A stretch of DNA of 64,000 bases. It comes from Prauserella shujinwangii. Lineage in GTDB: Bacteria > Actinomycetota > Actinomycetes > Mycobacteriales > Pseudonocardiaceae. Below the pieces are notes generated by a model, which saw only the letters and a list, made by a program, of their open reading frames with translations, was not told where the DNA came from and did no database searches. The stretch lies in NCBI RefSeq assembly GCF_003001955.1, contig NZ_PVNH01000004.1, forward strand, positions 124,001-188,000, given 5' to 3'. Below, piece by piece: positions 19,047 to 27,366 of this stretch. Every line of letters begins with the position of its first letter. The first letter of the stretch is position 1. Made by a program: the position numbers and the translations under genes.

Positions 19047-19520
19047 GTGGACATTCGCGTTGCCGCCTTCGACGACCCCGACGCCCGGAAGCTGATCGAC
19101 GCCGTGCAGCAGGAGTACGTGCGCCGCTACGGCGATCCGGACGTGACCCCGGTCGACCCTGCCGAGTTCGCGCCCCCGAACGGGCTGTTCCTGCTCGGTT
19201 ACGTCGACGGCGCGCCGGTGGCCAGCGGTGGCTGGCGAGCCCACGACGGCGACGAGGAGCCCGAGTTCCGGCCCGGTGACGCGGAGCTGAAGCGGATGTA
19301 CGTCGTCGACGCGATGCGTGGCCGGGGGCTCGCCCGCGCGATGCTGGCCGAGCTGGAGCGGACGGCGAAGGACGCGGGGCGCACCCGGCTGGTCCTGGAG
19401 ACGGGCACCCGGCAGCCGGAGGCCATCGCGCTCTACCGTTCCTCCGGTTACACCGACATTCCCAAGTTCGGGGTCTACCGGCACACTCCGGAGAGCATCT
19501 GCCTGGCGAAGGAGCTGTAG
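19047..19520 (+). CDS. GNAT-family N-acetyltransferase
   Basis: This 157-residue acetyltransferase has the acetyl-CoA-binding motif A near residue 91 as MRGRGLARAMLAELE (R/QXXGXG/A form), preceded by beta-strand LKRMYVVD. C-terminal LYRSSGYTDIPKFGVY is the typical motif B end. The GTG start follows the thiL stop by 17 nt. The substrate is unknown. Proteins of this shape often act on small amines or amino acids. Confidence 0.85.
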   Translation: MDIRVAAFDDPDARKLIDAVQQEYVRRYGDPDVTPVDPAEFAPPNGLFLLGYVDGAPVASGGWRAHDGDEEPEFRPGDAELKRMYVVDAMRGRGLARAMLAELERTAKDAGRTRLVLETGTRQPEAIALYRSSGYTDIPKFGVYRHTPESICLAKEL

Positions 19521-19529
19521 GAGCGGCAC

Positions 19530-20060
19530 ATGGCGATCTACGCGCTCGGTGAGCTGGAGCCCAGCATCCACCCGGACGCCTACGTCCACCCGGACGCGAC
19601 GGTGATCGGGGACGTGCGCATCGCCGCCGAGGCGTCGGTGTGGCCGCAGACCGTGCTGCGCGGCGACCACGGCTACATCGAGCTCGGCGAGCGGTCCAAC
19701 GTGCAGGACGGCTGCGTGCTGCACTGCACCGAGCGGCATCCGACCGTGCTCGGCGCGGGCTCGGCCATCGGCCACGCGGTGCACGTCGAGGGCGCCACGA
19801 TCGGCAGCGGCTGCCTCATCGCGTCGGGGGCCGTGGTGCTCAACGGCACCGTCGTCGAGGACGGGGGCATGGTCGGCGCCGGGGCCGTGCTGTCCTACGG
19901 CGCGCACGTCCCTGGCGGGCACATCGCGCTCGGCGTGCCCGCGAAGACCCGCCCGAACACCTCGTTCGGGCCGGAACAGATCGCGGCCGTGGTGGACGGT
20001 TACGTGCGGCGCGCAAAGCGGTTCCGGGCCGAGCTTCGCCGCCTCGACCGGCCGCGCTAG
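19530..20060 (+). CDS. Gamma-carbonic-anhydrase-like hexapeptide-repeat protein
   Basis: This 176-residue left-handed beta-helix protein has about seven hexapeptide turns ([20 protein letters not shown] and on) and a C-terminal helix. The family motif [19 protein letters not shown] is present near residues 48-66. Two histidine ligands are visible, VLHC near residue 69 and IGH near residue 86. The third canonical His (five residues after the IGH His) is Glu, with a His three residues after IGH instead. Zinc binding or hydratase activity is therefore doubtful. It may be a structural or acyltransferase relative. Confidence 0.82.
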   Translation: MAIYALGELEPSIHPDAYVHPDATVIGDVRIAAEASVWPQTVLRGDHGYIELGERSNVQDGCVLHCTERHPTVLGAGSAIGHAVHVEGATIGSGCLIASGAVVLNGTVVEDGGMVGAGAVLSYGAHVPGGHIALGVPAKTRPNTSFGPEQIAAVVDGYVRRAKRFRAELRRLDRPR

Positions 20061-20063
20061 AGT
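20058..20063 (+). promoter_or_regulatory. -10 box of a probable leaderless promoter (ung)
   Basis: TAGAGT overlaps the preceding stop codon and ends 8 nt before the GTG at 20072. There is no Shine-Dalgarno sequence. Confidence 0.4.
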
Positions 20064-20071
20064 CGCGGGCC

Positions 20072-20749
20072 GTGACCGCACGACCGCTGCCCGAGATCGT
20101 CGAGTCAGGCTGGGCGAAAGCCCTCGAGCCCGTCGCGGACCGCATCACCGCCATGGGGGAGTTCCTGCGTGCGGAGGTCGCGGCCGGGCGCCGCTACCTG
20201 CCGTCCGGCGACAACATCCTGCGTGCCTTCCAGCAGCCGTTCGACGACGTCCGCGTGCTGATCGTCGGCCAGGACCCGTACCCGACGCCGGGGCATCCGA
20301 TCGGGTTGTGCTTCGCGGTGGCGCCCGACGTCCGGCCGCTGCCGAAGAGCCTGGTGAACATCTACCAGGAGTACTGCGACGACCTGGGCCACCCGATGCC
20401 GTCGAACGGCGACCTCACGCCGTGGACCCGGCAGGGCGTGCTGCTGCTCAACCGGGCCCTCACCGTGCAGCCCGGTAAGCCCAACTCGCACCAGGGCAAG
20501 GGCTGGGAGGAGATCACCGAGCAGGCCATCCGGGCGCTCGCCGCGCGCGAGGCGCCCCTGGTCGCGATCCTGTGGGGCAGCAACGCCCGCAAGCTCAAGC
20601 CACTGCTGGGCGACGTGCCGTGCCTGGAGTCGGTGCACCCGAGCCCGCTGTCCGCGCACAACGGCTTCTTCGGCTCCCGCCCGTTCAGCAGGGCCAACGA
20701 GCTCCTGGAACGGCAGGGCTCGGGGCCGATCGACTGGAAGCTGCCGTAA
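20072..20749 (+). CDS. ung: Uracil-DNA glycosylase, family 1
   Basis: This 225-residue base-excision repair enzyme removes uracil from DNA. The water-activating Asp68 is in [10 protein letters not shown], the uracil pocket in LLLNRALTV near residue 127, and the minor-groove loop is HPSPLSAH near residue 190, all canonical. The GTG start lies 11 nt after the upstream stop, with a possible own leaderless promoter. A family A palindrome lies between it and the convergent rpmB. Confidence 0.97.
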   Translation: MTARPLPEIVESGWAKALEPVADRITAMGEFLRAEVAAGRRYLPSGDNILRAFQQPFDDVRVLIVGQDPYPTPGHPIGLCFAVAPDVRPLPKSLVNIYQEYCDDLGHPMPSNGDLTPWTRQGVLLLNRALTVQPGKPNSHQGKGWEEITEQAIRALAAREAPLVAILWGSNARKLKPLLGDVPCLESVHPSPLSAHNGFFGSRPFSRANELLERQGSGPIDWKLP

Positions 20750-20761
20750 CCGCTGGTCGCC

Positions 20762-20809
20762 GCTCGTGAGTGCGCAACGTGGTTCTTACCACGTTCCGCA
20801 CTCACGAGC
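20762..20809. repeat. Family A gene-end palindrome
   Basis: Two 22-nt arms (20762-20783 and 20788-20809) beginning GCTCGTGAGTGCG pair with one mismatch around loop TCTT. It sits 13 nt after the ung stop, facing the rpmB terminator. Confidence 0.9.
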
Positions 20810-20824
20810 CCGTACGCACGAAAA

Positions 20825-20849
20825 CGGCCCGGTGAGACTCACCGGGCCG
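20825..20849 (-). terminator. Intrinsic terminator of rpmB
   Basis: CGGCCCGGTGAG and CTCACCGGGCCG are perfect complements. On the minus strand the hairpin is followed by the U-rich tail TTTTCG, as expected for a Rho-independent terminator reading out of rpmB. Confidence 0.85.
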
Positions 20850-20869
20850 CTCGCAGCGCTGGGGGTGGC

Positions 20870-21061
20870 TCAGCCGCGGACGACCTTGCCCGCCTTCAGG
20901 CACGAGGTGCACACGTTGAGGCGCTTCTTCTGGGAAAGCCCGATCCGCGCGTGCACGGTCTGGATGTTCGGGTTCCACCGGCGGTTGGTACGCCGGTGGG
21001 AGTGCGAGACCGACTTGCCGAAGCCCGGCCCCTTGCCACAGACGTCGCACACGGCAGCCAC
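20870..21061 (-). CDS. rpmB: Ribosomal protein bL28, zinc-binding (C+) type
   Basis: This 63-residue large-subunit protein has two CXXC pairs, CDVCGKG near residue 5 and CTSCLKAG near residue 51, which mark the zinc-binding form. The core [19 protein letters not shown] is canonical. The GTG start at 21061 has GAGGAG upstream. Many actinobacteria also carry zinc-free C- paralogues induced by Zur under zinc limitation; this copy is the zinc-replete form. Confidence 0.96.
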   Translation of the reverse strand: MAAVCDVCGKGPGFGKSVSHSHRRTNRRWNPNIQTVHARIGLSQKKRLNVCTSCLKAGKVVRG

Positions 21062-21204
21062 GTCGAACACTCCTCGAGAAATAGGGAAACCGATCGACCC
21101 GGCGGTGCCGGGCAACTCGAACAGGGTAGCCGGTGCGCTCCCGGCCGCCGAAGCCGGGTCGCTACGCTCGGTCCGACGCCCTGAACCGCTACGGAGGATA
21201 CGTG

Positions 21205-22809
21205 GTGCGCGCCCTGGACGCGGCAGCCGTACGCGCGTGGGCCGCCGCGTGCGTGCACAGCCTGGAGGCGCTGCGCGCGGACATCGACGGCATCAACGTC
21301 TACCCGGTCGCCGACTCGGACACCGGCTCCAACCTGCTGCACACCCTCACCGGGGCCCGCGACGCGCTCGAGGCCGACCGGGACGCGGCGGGCGCCGGTC
21401 CCGCGCTGGCCACGCTGGCCAGGGGCGCGGTCCTCGCCGCGAGGGGAAACTCCGGGGTGATCCTCTCGCAGGTGCTGCGCGGGATCGCCGAGGTGGCGGG
21501 TGACCAGGCCGAACTCGACGGGACCGCGCTGGCCGCCGCGCTGGTCCGGGCGGACGTCGTGGCCACCGACGCCGTCGCCCGCCCGGTCGCGGGCACGATG
21601 CTGAGCGTGCTGCACGCGGTCGCCACCACCGTCGGCACCGCGGGAACCGGACCCGCCTCGGCCGACGCGGGCACGGTCGCCGCGCAGGCGGCGAAGGCGG
21701 CCGCGGAAGCCCTCGACGAGACCCCCAACCAGCTGGCCGCGCTCGCCGTGGCCGGGGTGGTGGACGCGGGTGGGCGCGGGGTGGTGGCCGTGCTCGACGC
21801 GCTGGTGGGCGTGCTGCACGGGACCGAGCCGGAACCCGCCCGGACGCTGCGCGCGGGCGCCGCGCCCGTCCCACCGCAGCCGCGCGCGTGGGAGGTGATG
21901 TACCTGCTGGAGGGCGCCGAGGAGGCGGCCCTGCCCGCCCTGCGCCGCGCCCTGTCCGCGCTCGGGGACAGCGTCACCGTCGCCGGCGACGGTGCGGGCA
22001 ACCACGCGGTGCACGTCCACTGCGGCGACATCGGCGCGGCGCTGGAGGCCGGGCTCGCGCACGGCAGGCCCCACCGGGTCCGGGTGGAGCCGTTGATGAC
22101 GCCGGTGCCCGAGGACACGGGCGCGGCGAGGGACAACCGCGCCGTCGTCGCCGTCGTCCGCGGCGCCGACCTGGCCGAGCTCATCAGCGCCGAGGGGGTT
22201 CCGGTGCTCGCGGTGGAGGCCGGTGCCGAGCCGACGGCGGAGGAACTGCTCGGCCTGGTCACCGAGACCGCCGCGGCACACGTGACGGTGCTGCCGGGCG
22301 ACGTCCGGCTCACCGGCGCCGCGGAACGCGTCGCGGGGCACGCGGTGCTGGAGGACCGCGACGTGGTGGTGGTGCCGTGCGCGTCGCCCGTGCAGGTGCT
22401 GGCCGCGCTCGCCGTGCACGACCCGGACCGCAGGGTCAACGACGACGTGGTGGCGATGGCCGAGGCCGCCGCGGCCACCCGCAGGGCCGAGCTCGTGGTG
22501 GCCGGGGAGGAGTCGATCACCTGGGTCGGCCGGGCACAGGCTGGCGACCTGGTGGGGCTCGTCGACGGCGAGGCGGTGCTGATCGTGCCGGCCTCCGCCG
22601 CGTCGGCGGTCGAGACGGCGGCCCTGGACGTGCTCGAACGGCTGCTCGCGGTCGGCGGCGAGCTGGTCACGGTGCTCACCGGCCGGGAGGCGCCCGACGG
22701 CATCGGCGAGGTGCTCGCGGAGCGCCTGCGGGCCGACCACCCCGAAGTCGAACTGGTGTGCTATCCCGGAGGGCAGAGCGAGGCGCTGCTGCTGATGGGG
22801 GTGGAGTGA
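21205..22809 (+). CDS. DAK2 (DhaL) domain protein, YloV/FakA-like
   Basis: This 534-residue protein has an N-terminal DhaL-type nucleotide domain with [19 protein letters not shown] near residues 30-48 and [15 protein letters not shown] near residue 80. A long C-terminal region corresponds to the DAK1-like/YloV part. In Firmicutes FakA of this architecture phosphorylates FakB-bound fatty acids; in actinobacteria its role is less clear. GGAGG at 21193 supports GTG 21205 (GTG 21202 is the alternative). It overlaps nothing and is 2 nt from recG, with which it is conserved in M. tuberculosis. Confidence 0.9.
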   Translation: MRALDAAAVRAWAAACVHSLEALRADIDGINVYPVADSDTGSNLLHTLTGARDALEADRDAAGAGPALATLARGAVLAARGNSGVILSQVLRGIAEVAGDQAELDGTALAAALVRADVVATDAVARPVAGTMLSVLHAVATTVGTAGTGPASADAGTVAAQAAKAAAEALDETPNQLAALAVAGVVDAGGRGVVAVLDALVGVLHGTEPEPARTLRAGAAPVPPQPRAWEVMYLLEGAEEAALPALRRALSALGDSVTVAGDGAGNHAVHVHCGDIGAALEAGLAHGRPHRVRVEPLMTPVPEDTGAARDNRAVVAVVRGADLAELISAEGVPVLAVEAGAEPTAEELLGLVTETAAAHVTVLPGDVRLTGAAERVAGHAVLEDRDVVVVPCASPVQVLAALAVHDPDRRVNDDVVAMAEAAAATRRAELVVAGEESITWVGRAQAGDLVGLVDGEAVLIVPASAASAVETAALDVLERLLAVGGELVTVLTGREAPDGIGEVLAERLRADHPEVELVCYPGGQSEALLLMGVE

Positions 22810-22811
22810 CG

Positions 22812-24971
22812 ATGGCCACGATGCGGGACCCGCTGCGCCCCCTGCTCGGGAAGCGCAGCGCGGACGCGCTGGAGAAGTCGCTCGGCATCGGGACGGTCGG
22901 CGAGCTGCTGCGGCACTACCCGCGCCGCTACGCCAAGCGGGGCGAGCTCACCGACATCGCCGGGCTGGAGCTCGGTGAGCATGCCACGGTGCTGGCCCGC
23001 GTCGAGCACGTGACCAGGAAGCCGATGCGCGCTCGCAAGGGGCACATCCTCGAGGTGGTCATCACCGACGGGCACCGCAGGCTCAACTGCGCGTTCTTCG
23101 GCAACCAGGCGTGGCGCGAGCGGGAGCTGCGGCCGGGCCGCACGGGCCTGTTCGCCGGGAAGGTCAACGCGTTCCGCAACACCCTGCAGCTGGCCAACCC
23201 GGAGTACGAGCTGCTCGACCCCGAGGGCGACGAACTGTCCACGATGGACAGCTTCCTGGCGGAGATCATCCCGGTCTACCCGGCGGCCGCGGGCGTGCAG
23301 TCCTGGACCATCGGCAAGTGCGTGCGGCAGGTGCTCGACCTGCTCGACCCCCAGGAGGACCCGCTGCCGGGACAGCTGCGCGAGCGTCACCGGCTGGCCG
23401 ATCTCGACGCCGCGCTGCGCGGCATCCACCGCCCGGACAGCTGGGAGGCGCTCGACGCGGCCAGGGCGCGGCTGAAGTGGGACGAGGCCATGGCGGTGCA
23501 GCTGATCTTCGCGCAGCGCCGGTACTCCACCGTGTCGCGGCCCGCGCCCGCCTGCCCGCCGCGCGAGGGCGGTATCGGCGACGCCTTCGACGCGCGGCTG
23601 CCGTTCGACCTCACCGGGGGCCAGCGCGAGGTGGGCGACCGCATCGCCGCCGACCTCGCGGGTGAGCACCCGATGAACCGGCTGCTGCAGGGCGAGGTCG
23701 GCAGCGGCAAGACGGTCGTCGCGCTGCGGGCGATGCTGCAGGCGGTGGACGCGGGCAGGCAGGCGGCCATGCTCGCGCCCACCGAGGTGCTCGCCGCGCA
23801 GCACGCGCGTTCGCTGCGCGAACTGCTCGGCGACCTGGCGATGGCGGGGGAGCTGGGCGGCGCGGAGAACGCGACGCGGGTCGCGCTGCTCACCGGGTCG
23901 ATGCCGGCGAAGGAGCGCAAGCAGGCGCTGCTCGACGCCGCGAGCGGTGCCGCCGGGATCGTCGTCGGCACACACGCGCTGATCCAGGAGCACGTCACGT
24001 TCGCCGACCTCGCACTCGTGGTGGTCGACGAACAGCACCGGTTCGGCGTGGAGCAGCGGGACGCGCTGCGGTCGCGGGCGGCGGAGGGCAAGAGCCCGCA
24101 CGTGCTGGTGATGACGGCGACGCCCATCCCGCGCACGGTGGCGATGACCGTGTACGGCGACCTGGAGACCTCGTCGCTGCGCGAGCTGCCCGCGGGGCGC
24201 TCGCCGATCTCGACCACGGTGGTGCCGGTGGCCGAGAAGCCCGCATGGCTGGAGCGCGTGTGGCAGCGCCTCGTCGAGGAGGCGGGCAAGGGGCACCAGG
24301 CCTACGTGGTGTGCCCGCGGATCGGGGACGAGCCGCCCGCGGACAAGTCGGACCGGCGCCCCGCCGTCGCCGTGCTGGACCTGGCGCCGCAGCTGGCGGA
24401 GGGGCCGCTCGCCGGGCTGCGCGTGGGGGTGCTGCACGGCAGGCTGCCGAGCGACGAGAAGGACTCCGTGATGCGGGCGTTCGCGGCGGGGGAGCTGGAC
24501 GTGCTCGTGGCCACGACGGTCATCGAGGTCGGCGTCAACGTGCCGAACGCGACCGCCATGGTGATCATGGACGCGGACCGGTTCGGGGTGAGCCAGCTGC
24601 ACCAGCTGCGCGGGCGGGTCGGCCGCGGCCAGGTGCCCGGCCTGTGCCTGCTGGTCACCGAGGCGCTCGACGGGACGAGCACCCGCGCGCGGCTGTCGGC
24701 CGTGGAGTCCACACTGGACGGATTCGAGCTGTCCCGGCTCGATCTCGAGCTGCGGCGCGAGGGCGACGTCCTCGGTGCGGCGCAGTCCGGCAAGCGCTCC
24801 GGGCTGAAGTTGTTGTCGCTGCTGGAGGACGAGGACGTGATCGCGCGGGCACGCACGGTGGCGCAGCAGATCGTCGAGTCCGATCCGCGGCTGACGGACC
24901 ACCCGGGGCTGGCCCACCTGGTCTCCGAGGTGATCGACGACGAGAGCGCGGAGTACCTGGCGAAGGCCTGA
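22812..24971 (+). CDS. recG: ATP-dependent DNA helicase RecG
   Basis: This 719-residue helicase reverses stalled forks and branch-migrates Holliday junctions. It has an N-terminal wedge/OB domain (about residues 60-160), Walker A GEVGSGKT near residue 295, the DEQH box (VVVDEQHRFG) near residue 403, motif III TATPIPRT, and a C-terminal helicase domain with VGRGQVPGLCLL. The ATG is 2 nt after the DAK2 stop, which indicates coupling. Confidence 0.97.
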   Translation: MATMRDPLRPLLGKRSADALEKSLGIGTVGELLRHYPRRYAKRGELTDIAGLELGEHATVLARVEHVTRKPMRARKGHILEVVITDGHRRLNCAFFGNQAWRERELRPGRTGLFAGKVNAFRNTLQLANPEYELLDPEGDELSTMDSFLAEIIPVYPAAAGVQSWTIGKCVRQVLDLLDPQEDPLPGQLRERHRLADLDAALRGIHRPDSWEALDAARARLKWDEAMAVQLIFAQRRYSTVSRPAPACPPREGGIGDAFDARLPFDLTGGQREVGDRIAADLAGEHPMNRLLQGEVGSGKTVVALRAMLQAVDAGRQAAMLAPTEVLAAQHARSLRELLGDLAMAGELGGAENATRVALLTGSMPAKERKQALLDAASGAAGIVVGTHALIQEHVTFADLALVVVDEQHRFGVEQRDALRSRAAEGKSPHVLVMTATPIPRTVAMTVYGDLETSSLRELPAGRSPISTTVVPVAEKPAWLERVWQRLVEEAGKGHQAYVVCPRIGDEPPADKSDRRPAVAVLDLAPQLAEGPLAGLRVGVLHGRLPSDEKDSVMRAFAAGELDVLVATTVIEVGVNVPNATAMVIMDADRFGVSQLHQLRGRVGRGQVPGLCLLVTEALDGTSTRARLSAVESTLDGFELSRLDLELRREGDVLGAAQSGKRSGLKLLSLLEDEDVIARARTVAQQIVESDPRLTDHPGLAHLVSEVIDDESAEYLAKA

Positions 24972-25160
24972 TGGCCGCACTCCGCGGTCAGTCAACAACG
25001 TTGCGCTGAACTGTCGTGTTCTCGTAACCGAAATGTTGTGGCGCAGATCAAAGTCTGTGGATTCGCGGCGGCGCCGGGGCGCATAGTTCCCCCACCCCCG
25101 ACCCCGCGCGTGCCCGTGGATCCCCCGCCGCGGCGCGCGCCGACACTGATGGAGACGCAC

Positions 25161-26240
25161 ATGGATGCGCGTCGTCCTGCGTTGCTGTGCCTCGTGTTCC
25201 TCCTCGTGGCCACGTTCGGCGCCCCGTTCGCCGCCGCGCGGCAGAACGAGGACTCGCCGGCGGACCGGATCGCGGCCGCCGAATCCGACCTGGCAGCCGC
25301 GCAGACCCGGCTCGCCGCCACCTACCAGCGGTTCACCGCGGCGGAACGGCGGCACCACACGATGACCAGGCGGGCCGAGGCCGCGCGCGAGGCCGCCCGG
25401 CGCGCGGGCGAGCAGGCCCGGGCCGCCGCCGCCCGCGTCCAGCGGGTGCGGCAGGAGGTCGACGAGTTCGCCGCCGCCAGCTACCGGCAGGGCAGCGTGG
25501 TCGGCTCGGTCATCTCCTACCTCGGCTCCGACAGCCCGACCGACTTCCTCGCGCGCGCCTCGATGCTCAACGCCCTCGGTGGCAGGCAGCTGGACGTGCT
25601 GCAGGACATGCGCCGCGCGGTGGACCGGAAAGCCGCGCTCGACCGGGCCGCGCGGGCGGCCCTCGGCCGGGCCGACGCCGACCGGCGCGCGGCGGGCGAG
25701 GCCAGGTCCGCCGCCGAACGGGCCTACCGCGCCGCCGTCCGGCAGCGCGACGCCGCGCGGCGGGAGACCGACGAGCTCCTCGCCAGGAAGCGGGAACTGC
25801 AGGCGCCGCGGCAGGCGGAGGCGGCAGGCGCACCGGCGCCGGCCCCGGTGAGCGCCTCCGGCGTGGTCCGGCCGACGACGGGCAGGTTCACCTCGGGATA
25901 CGGTCCGCGCGGCGGCACGATCCACTACGGCATCGACATCGCCAACAGCATCGGCACGCCGATCGTGTCGGCCATGGCAGGCGAGGTGATCTCGTCCGGG
26001 CCCGCGAGCGGGTTCGGGCTGTGGGTGCGCGTCCGCCACGACAACGGGCTGATCACCGTCTACGGCCACATCAACGAGTCGCTGGTGTCCGTCGGCCAGC
26101 GCGTGTCGGCGGGGCAGCGGATCGCCACGATGGGCAACCGCGGCCAGTCGACCGGGCCGCACCTGCACTTCGAGGTCCACCAGGGCGGGCACAAGATCGA
26201 CCCGCTGGTGTGGTTACGGAGCAACGGAGTGGCCATCTGA
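25161..26240 (+). CDS. Secreted M23 (LytM-type) peptidase with coiled coil
   Basis: This 359-residue exported murein hydrolase or hydrolase activator has a signal peptide at residues 1-28 (hydrophobic LLCLVFLLVATFGAP). A long Ala/Arg/Glu-rich coiled coil spans residues 35-215, then the LytM domain with zinc ligands HYGIDIAN (H and D), GHINES, and the HXH motif GPHLHFEVH near residue 332. An EnvC/NlpD or RipA-partner-like role in septal splitting is plausible. The ATG at 25161 follows GGAGA. The 189-nt upstream region shows a GTAAC-N6-GTTGT element but no clear gene. Confidence 0.9.
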   Translation: MDARRPALLCLVFLLVATFGAPFAAARQNEDSPADRIAAAESDLAAAQTRLAATYQRFTAAERRHHTMTRRAEAAREAARRAGEQARAAAARVQRVRQEVDEFAAASYRQGSVVGSVISYLGSDSPTDFLARASMLNALGGRQLDVLQDMRRAVDRKAALDRAARAALGRADADRRAAGEARSAAERAYRAAVRQRDAARRETDELLARKRELQAPRQAEAAGAPAPAPVSASGVVRPTTGRFTSGYGPRGGTIHYGIDIANSIGTPIVSAMAGEVISSGPASGFGLWVRVRHDNGLITVYGHINESLVSVGQRVSAGQRIATMGNRGQSTGPHLHFEVHQGGHKIDPLVWLRSNGVAI

Positions 26241-26245
26241 CGGGG

Positions 26246-26291
26246 CTCGTGAGTGAGAAACGTGGTAAGAACGACGTTTTTCACTCACGAG
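26246..26291. repeat. Family A gene-end palindrome, inverted orientation
   Basis: Arms 26246-26266 and 26271-26291 (beginning CTCGTGAGTGAGAAACGT) pair with two mismatches. The loop AAGA is the reverse complement of the TCTT loop of another copy, so this copy is inserted in the opposite orientation. It lies 5 nt after the M23 peptidase stop. Confidence 0.88.
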
Positions 26292-26337
26292 TGGTAGTCG
26301 GCCTGCGAGAACCGCCACGGGCGGGTAGACGGACCCC

Positions 26338-27276
26338 ATGGCACTTCGACCGGCCCGGTTCCCGCACCTCGTCCTGGCCACCTGCGTCGCGGCGGTCGCG
26401 GCACTGGTCACCGCGGCGCCCGCGCACGCGCGGGAAGGTGAGCAGGCCGACCCGCCGAACTGGGGGCTCGACCGCATCGACCAGCGGGAGGGCCTCGACC
26501 AGCGCTACCGGTACCCCGCCGACGCCGCGAACGTGACCGTGTACGTCATCGACAGCGGTGTGGACGGCACCCACCCCGACTTCGAGGGGCGGGTCTGGCG
26601 CGGCCGGGACTTCGTCGACGGCGACGACTACGCCCGCGACACGAACGGGCACGGCACCGGCCTCGCCGGGATCGTCGGTGGCGAGGCGCACGGCGTCGCG
26701 AAGGGCGTGACGATCGTGCCCGTCCGCGTGGTGGACGCCGAGGGCGGCGGCAACGGCCTCACCGTCGTCGCGGGTATCGACTGGGTGGCCAACCACGCAC
26801 GGCAGCCCGCCGTCGCGCTGCTCGGCATCGGCGGACCCGCGGGGGAGGCCGTGGACAGCGCCGCGCGCGGGCTGGCCGAGAAGATGCCCGTCGTCGTGCC
26901 CGCGGGCGGCGCGGGCGGCGAGGCGGGCCAGTTCTCCCCCGGCCGCGTGCCGGAGGTGCTGACCGTCGCGGCGAGCGACCGGGCGGACCGCCCGACGGAG
27001 ACGTCGAACTTCGGGCCCGCGGTCGACCTCTACGCCCCCGGCGCCGGTATCCGCGTGCCCGGCCTCGGCGGCGGCACGTTCGAGCTGACCGGTACGTCCG
27101 CCGCCGCGGCGCACGTGGCCGGGGTCGCCGCCGTGTACCGGTCGCTGCACCCGGAGGCCACCCCGGCCCAGACCGTCGCCGCGCTGACCGGTGGCGCCAT
27201 CGAGGGCATCCTGGAAGGGGTACCGGAGAACACCGCGAATCGCCTGCTCCACAGTCCGCCGGACAGTGGGGAGTGA
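26338..27276 (+). CDS. Secreted subtilisin-like (S8) serine peptidase with altered oxyanion motif
   Basis: This 312-residue protein has a signal peptide (residues 1-31, ending APAHA). The catalytic Asp is in VIDSGVDGTHPDF, His in NGHGTGLAG, and Ser in GTSAAAAHVAG. The usual oxyanion-hole Asn motif (AAGN) is PAGGAGG, so the Asn appears to be Gly, and the common GTSMAAPHV is GTSAAAAHV. There is no long propeptide. Activity may be reduced or specialised. It stands between the M23 peptidase and pyc. Confidence 0.85.
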   Translation: MALRPARFPHLVLATCVAAVAALVTAAPAHAREGEQADPPNWGLDRIDQREGLDQRYRYPADAANVTVYVIDSGVDGTHPDFEGRVWRGRDFVDGDDYARDTNGHGTGLAGIVGGEAHGVAKGVTIVPVRVVDAEGGGNGLTVVAGIDWVANHARQPAVALLGIGGPAGEAVDSAARGLAEKMPVVVPAGGAGGEAGQFSPGRVPEVLTVAASDRADRPTETSNFGPAVDLYAPGAGIRVPGLGGGTFELTGTSAAAAHVAGVAAVYRSLHPEATPAQTVAALTGGAIEGILEGVPENTANRLLHSPPDSGE

Positions 27277-27366
27277 GGTCCAGCACTTGGGACGGAACTC
27301 CCGTGGAGCGGGAGGCACGCGGTAACGTGCCCACGCCACCGATCCGCACAAAGGGAAGGACCGGGC

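Noticed and set aside
24972-25160. ydaO (c-di-AMP) riboswitch before the M23 peptidase gene
   Set aside because: Actinobacterial wall-hydrolase genes often have one, but I could not find the conserved paired core in this 189-nt region.
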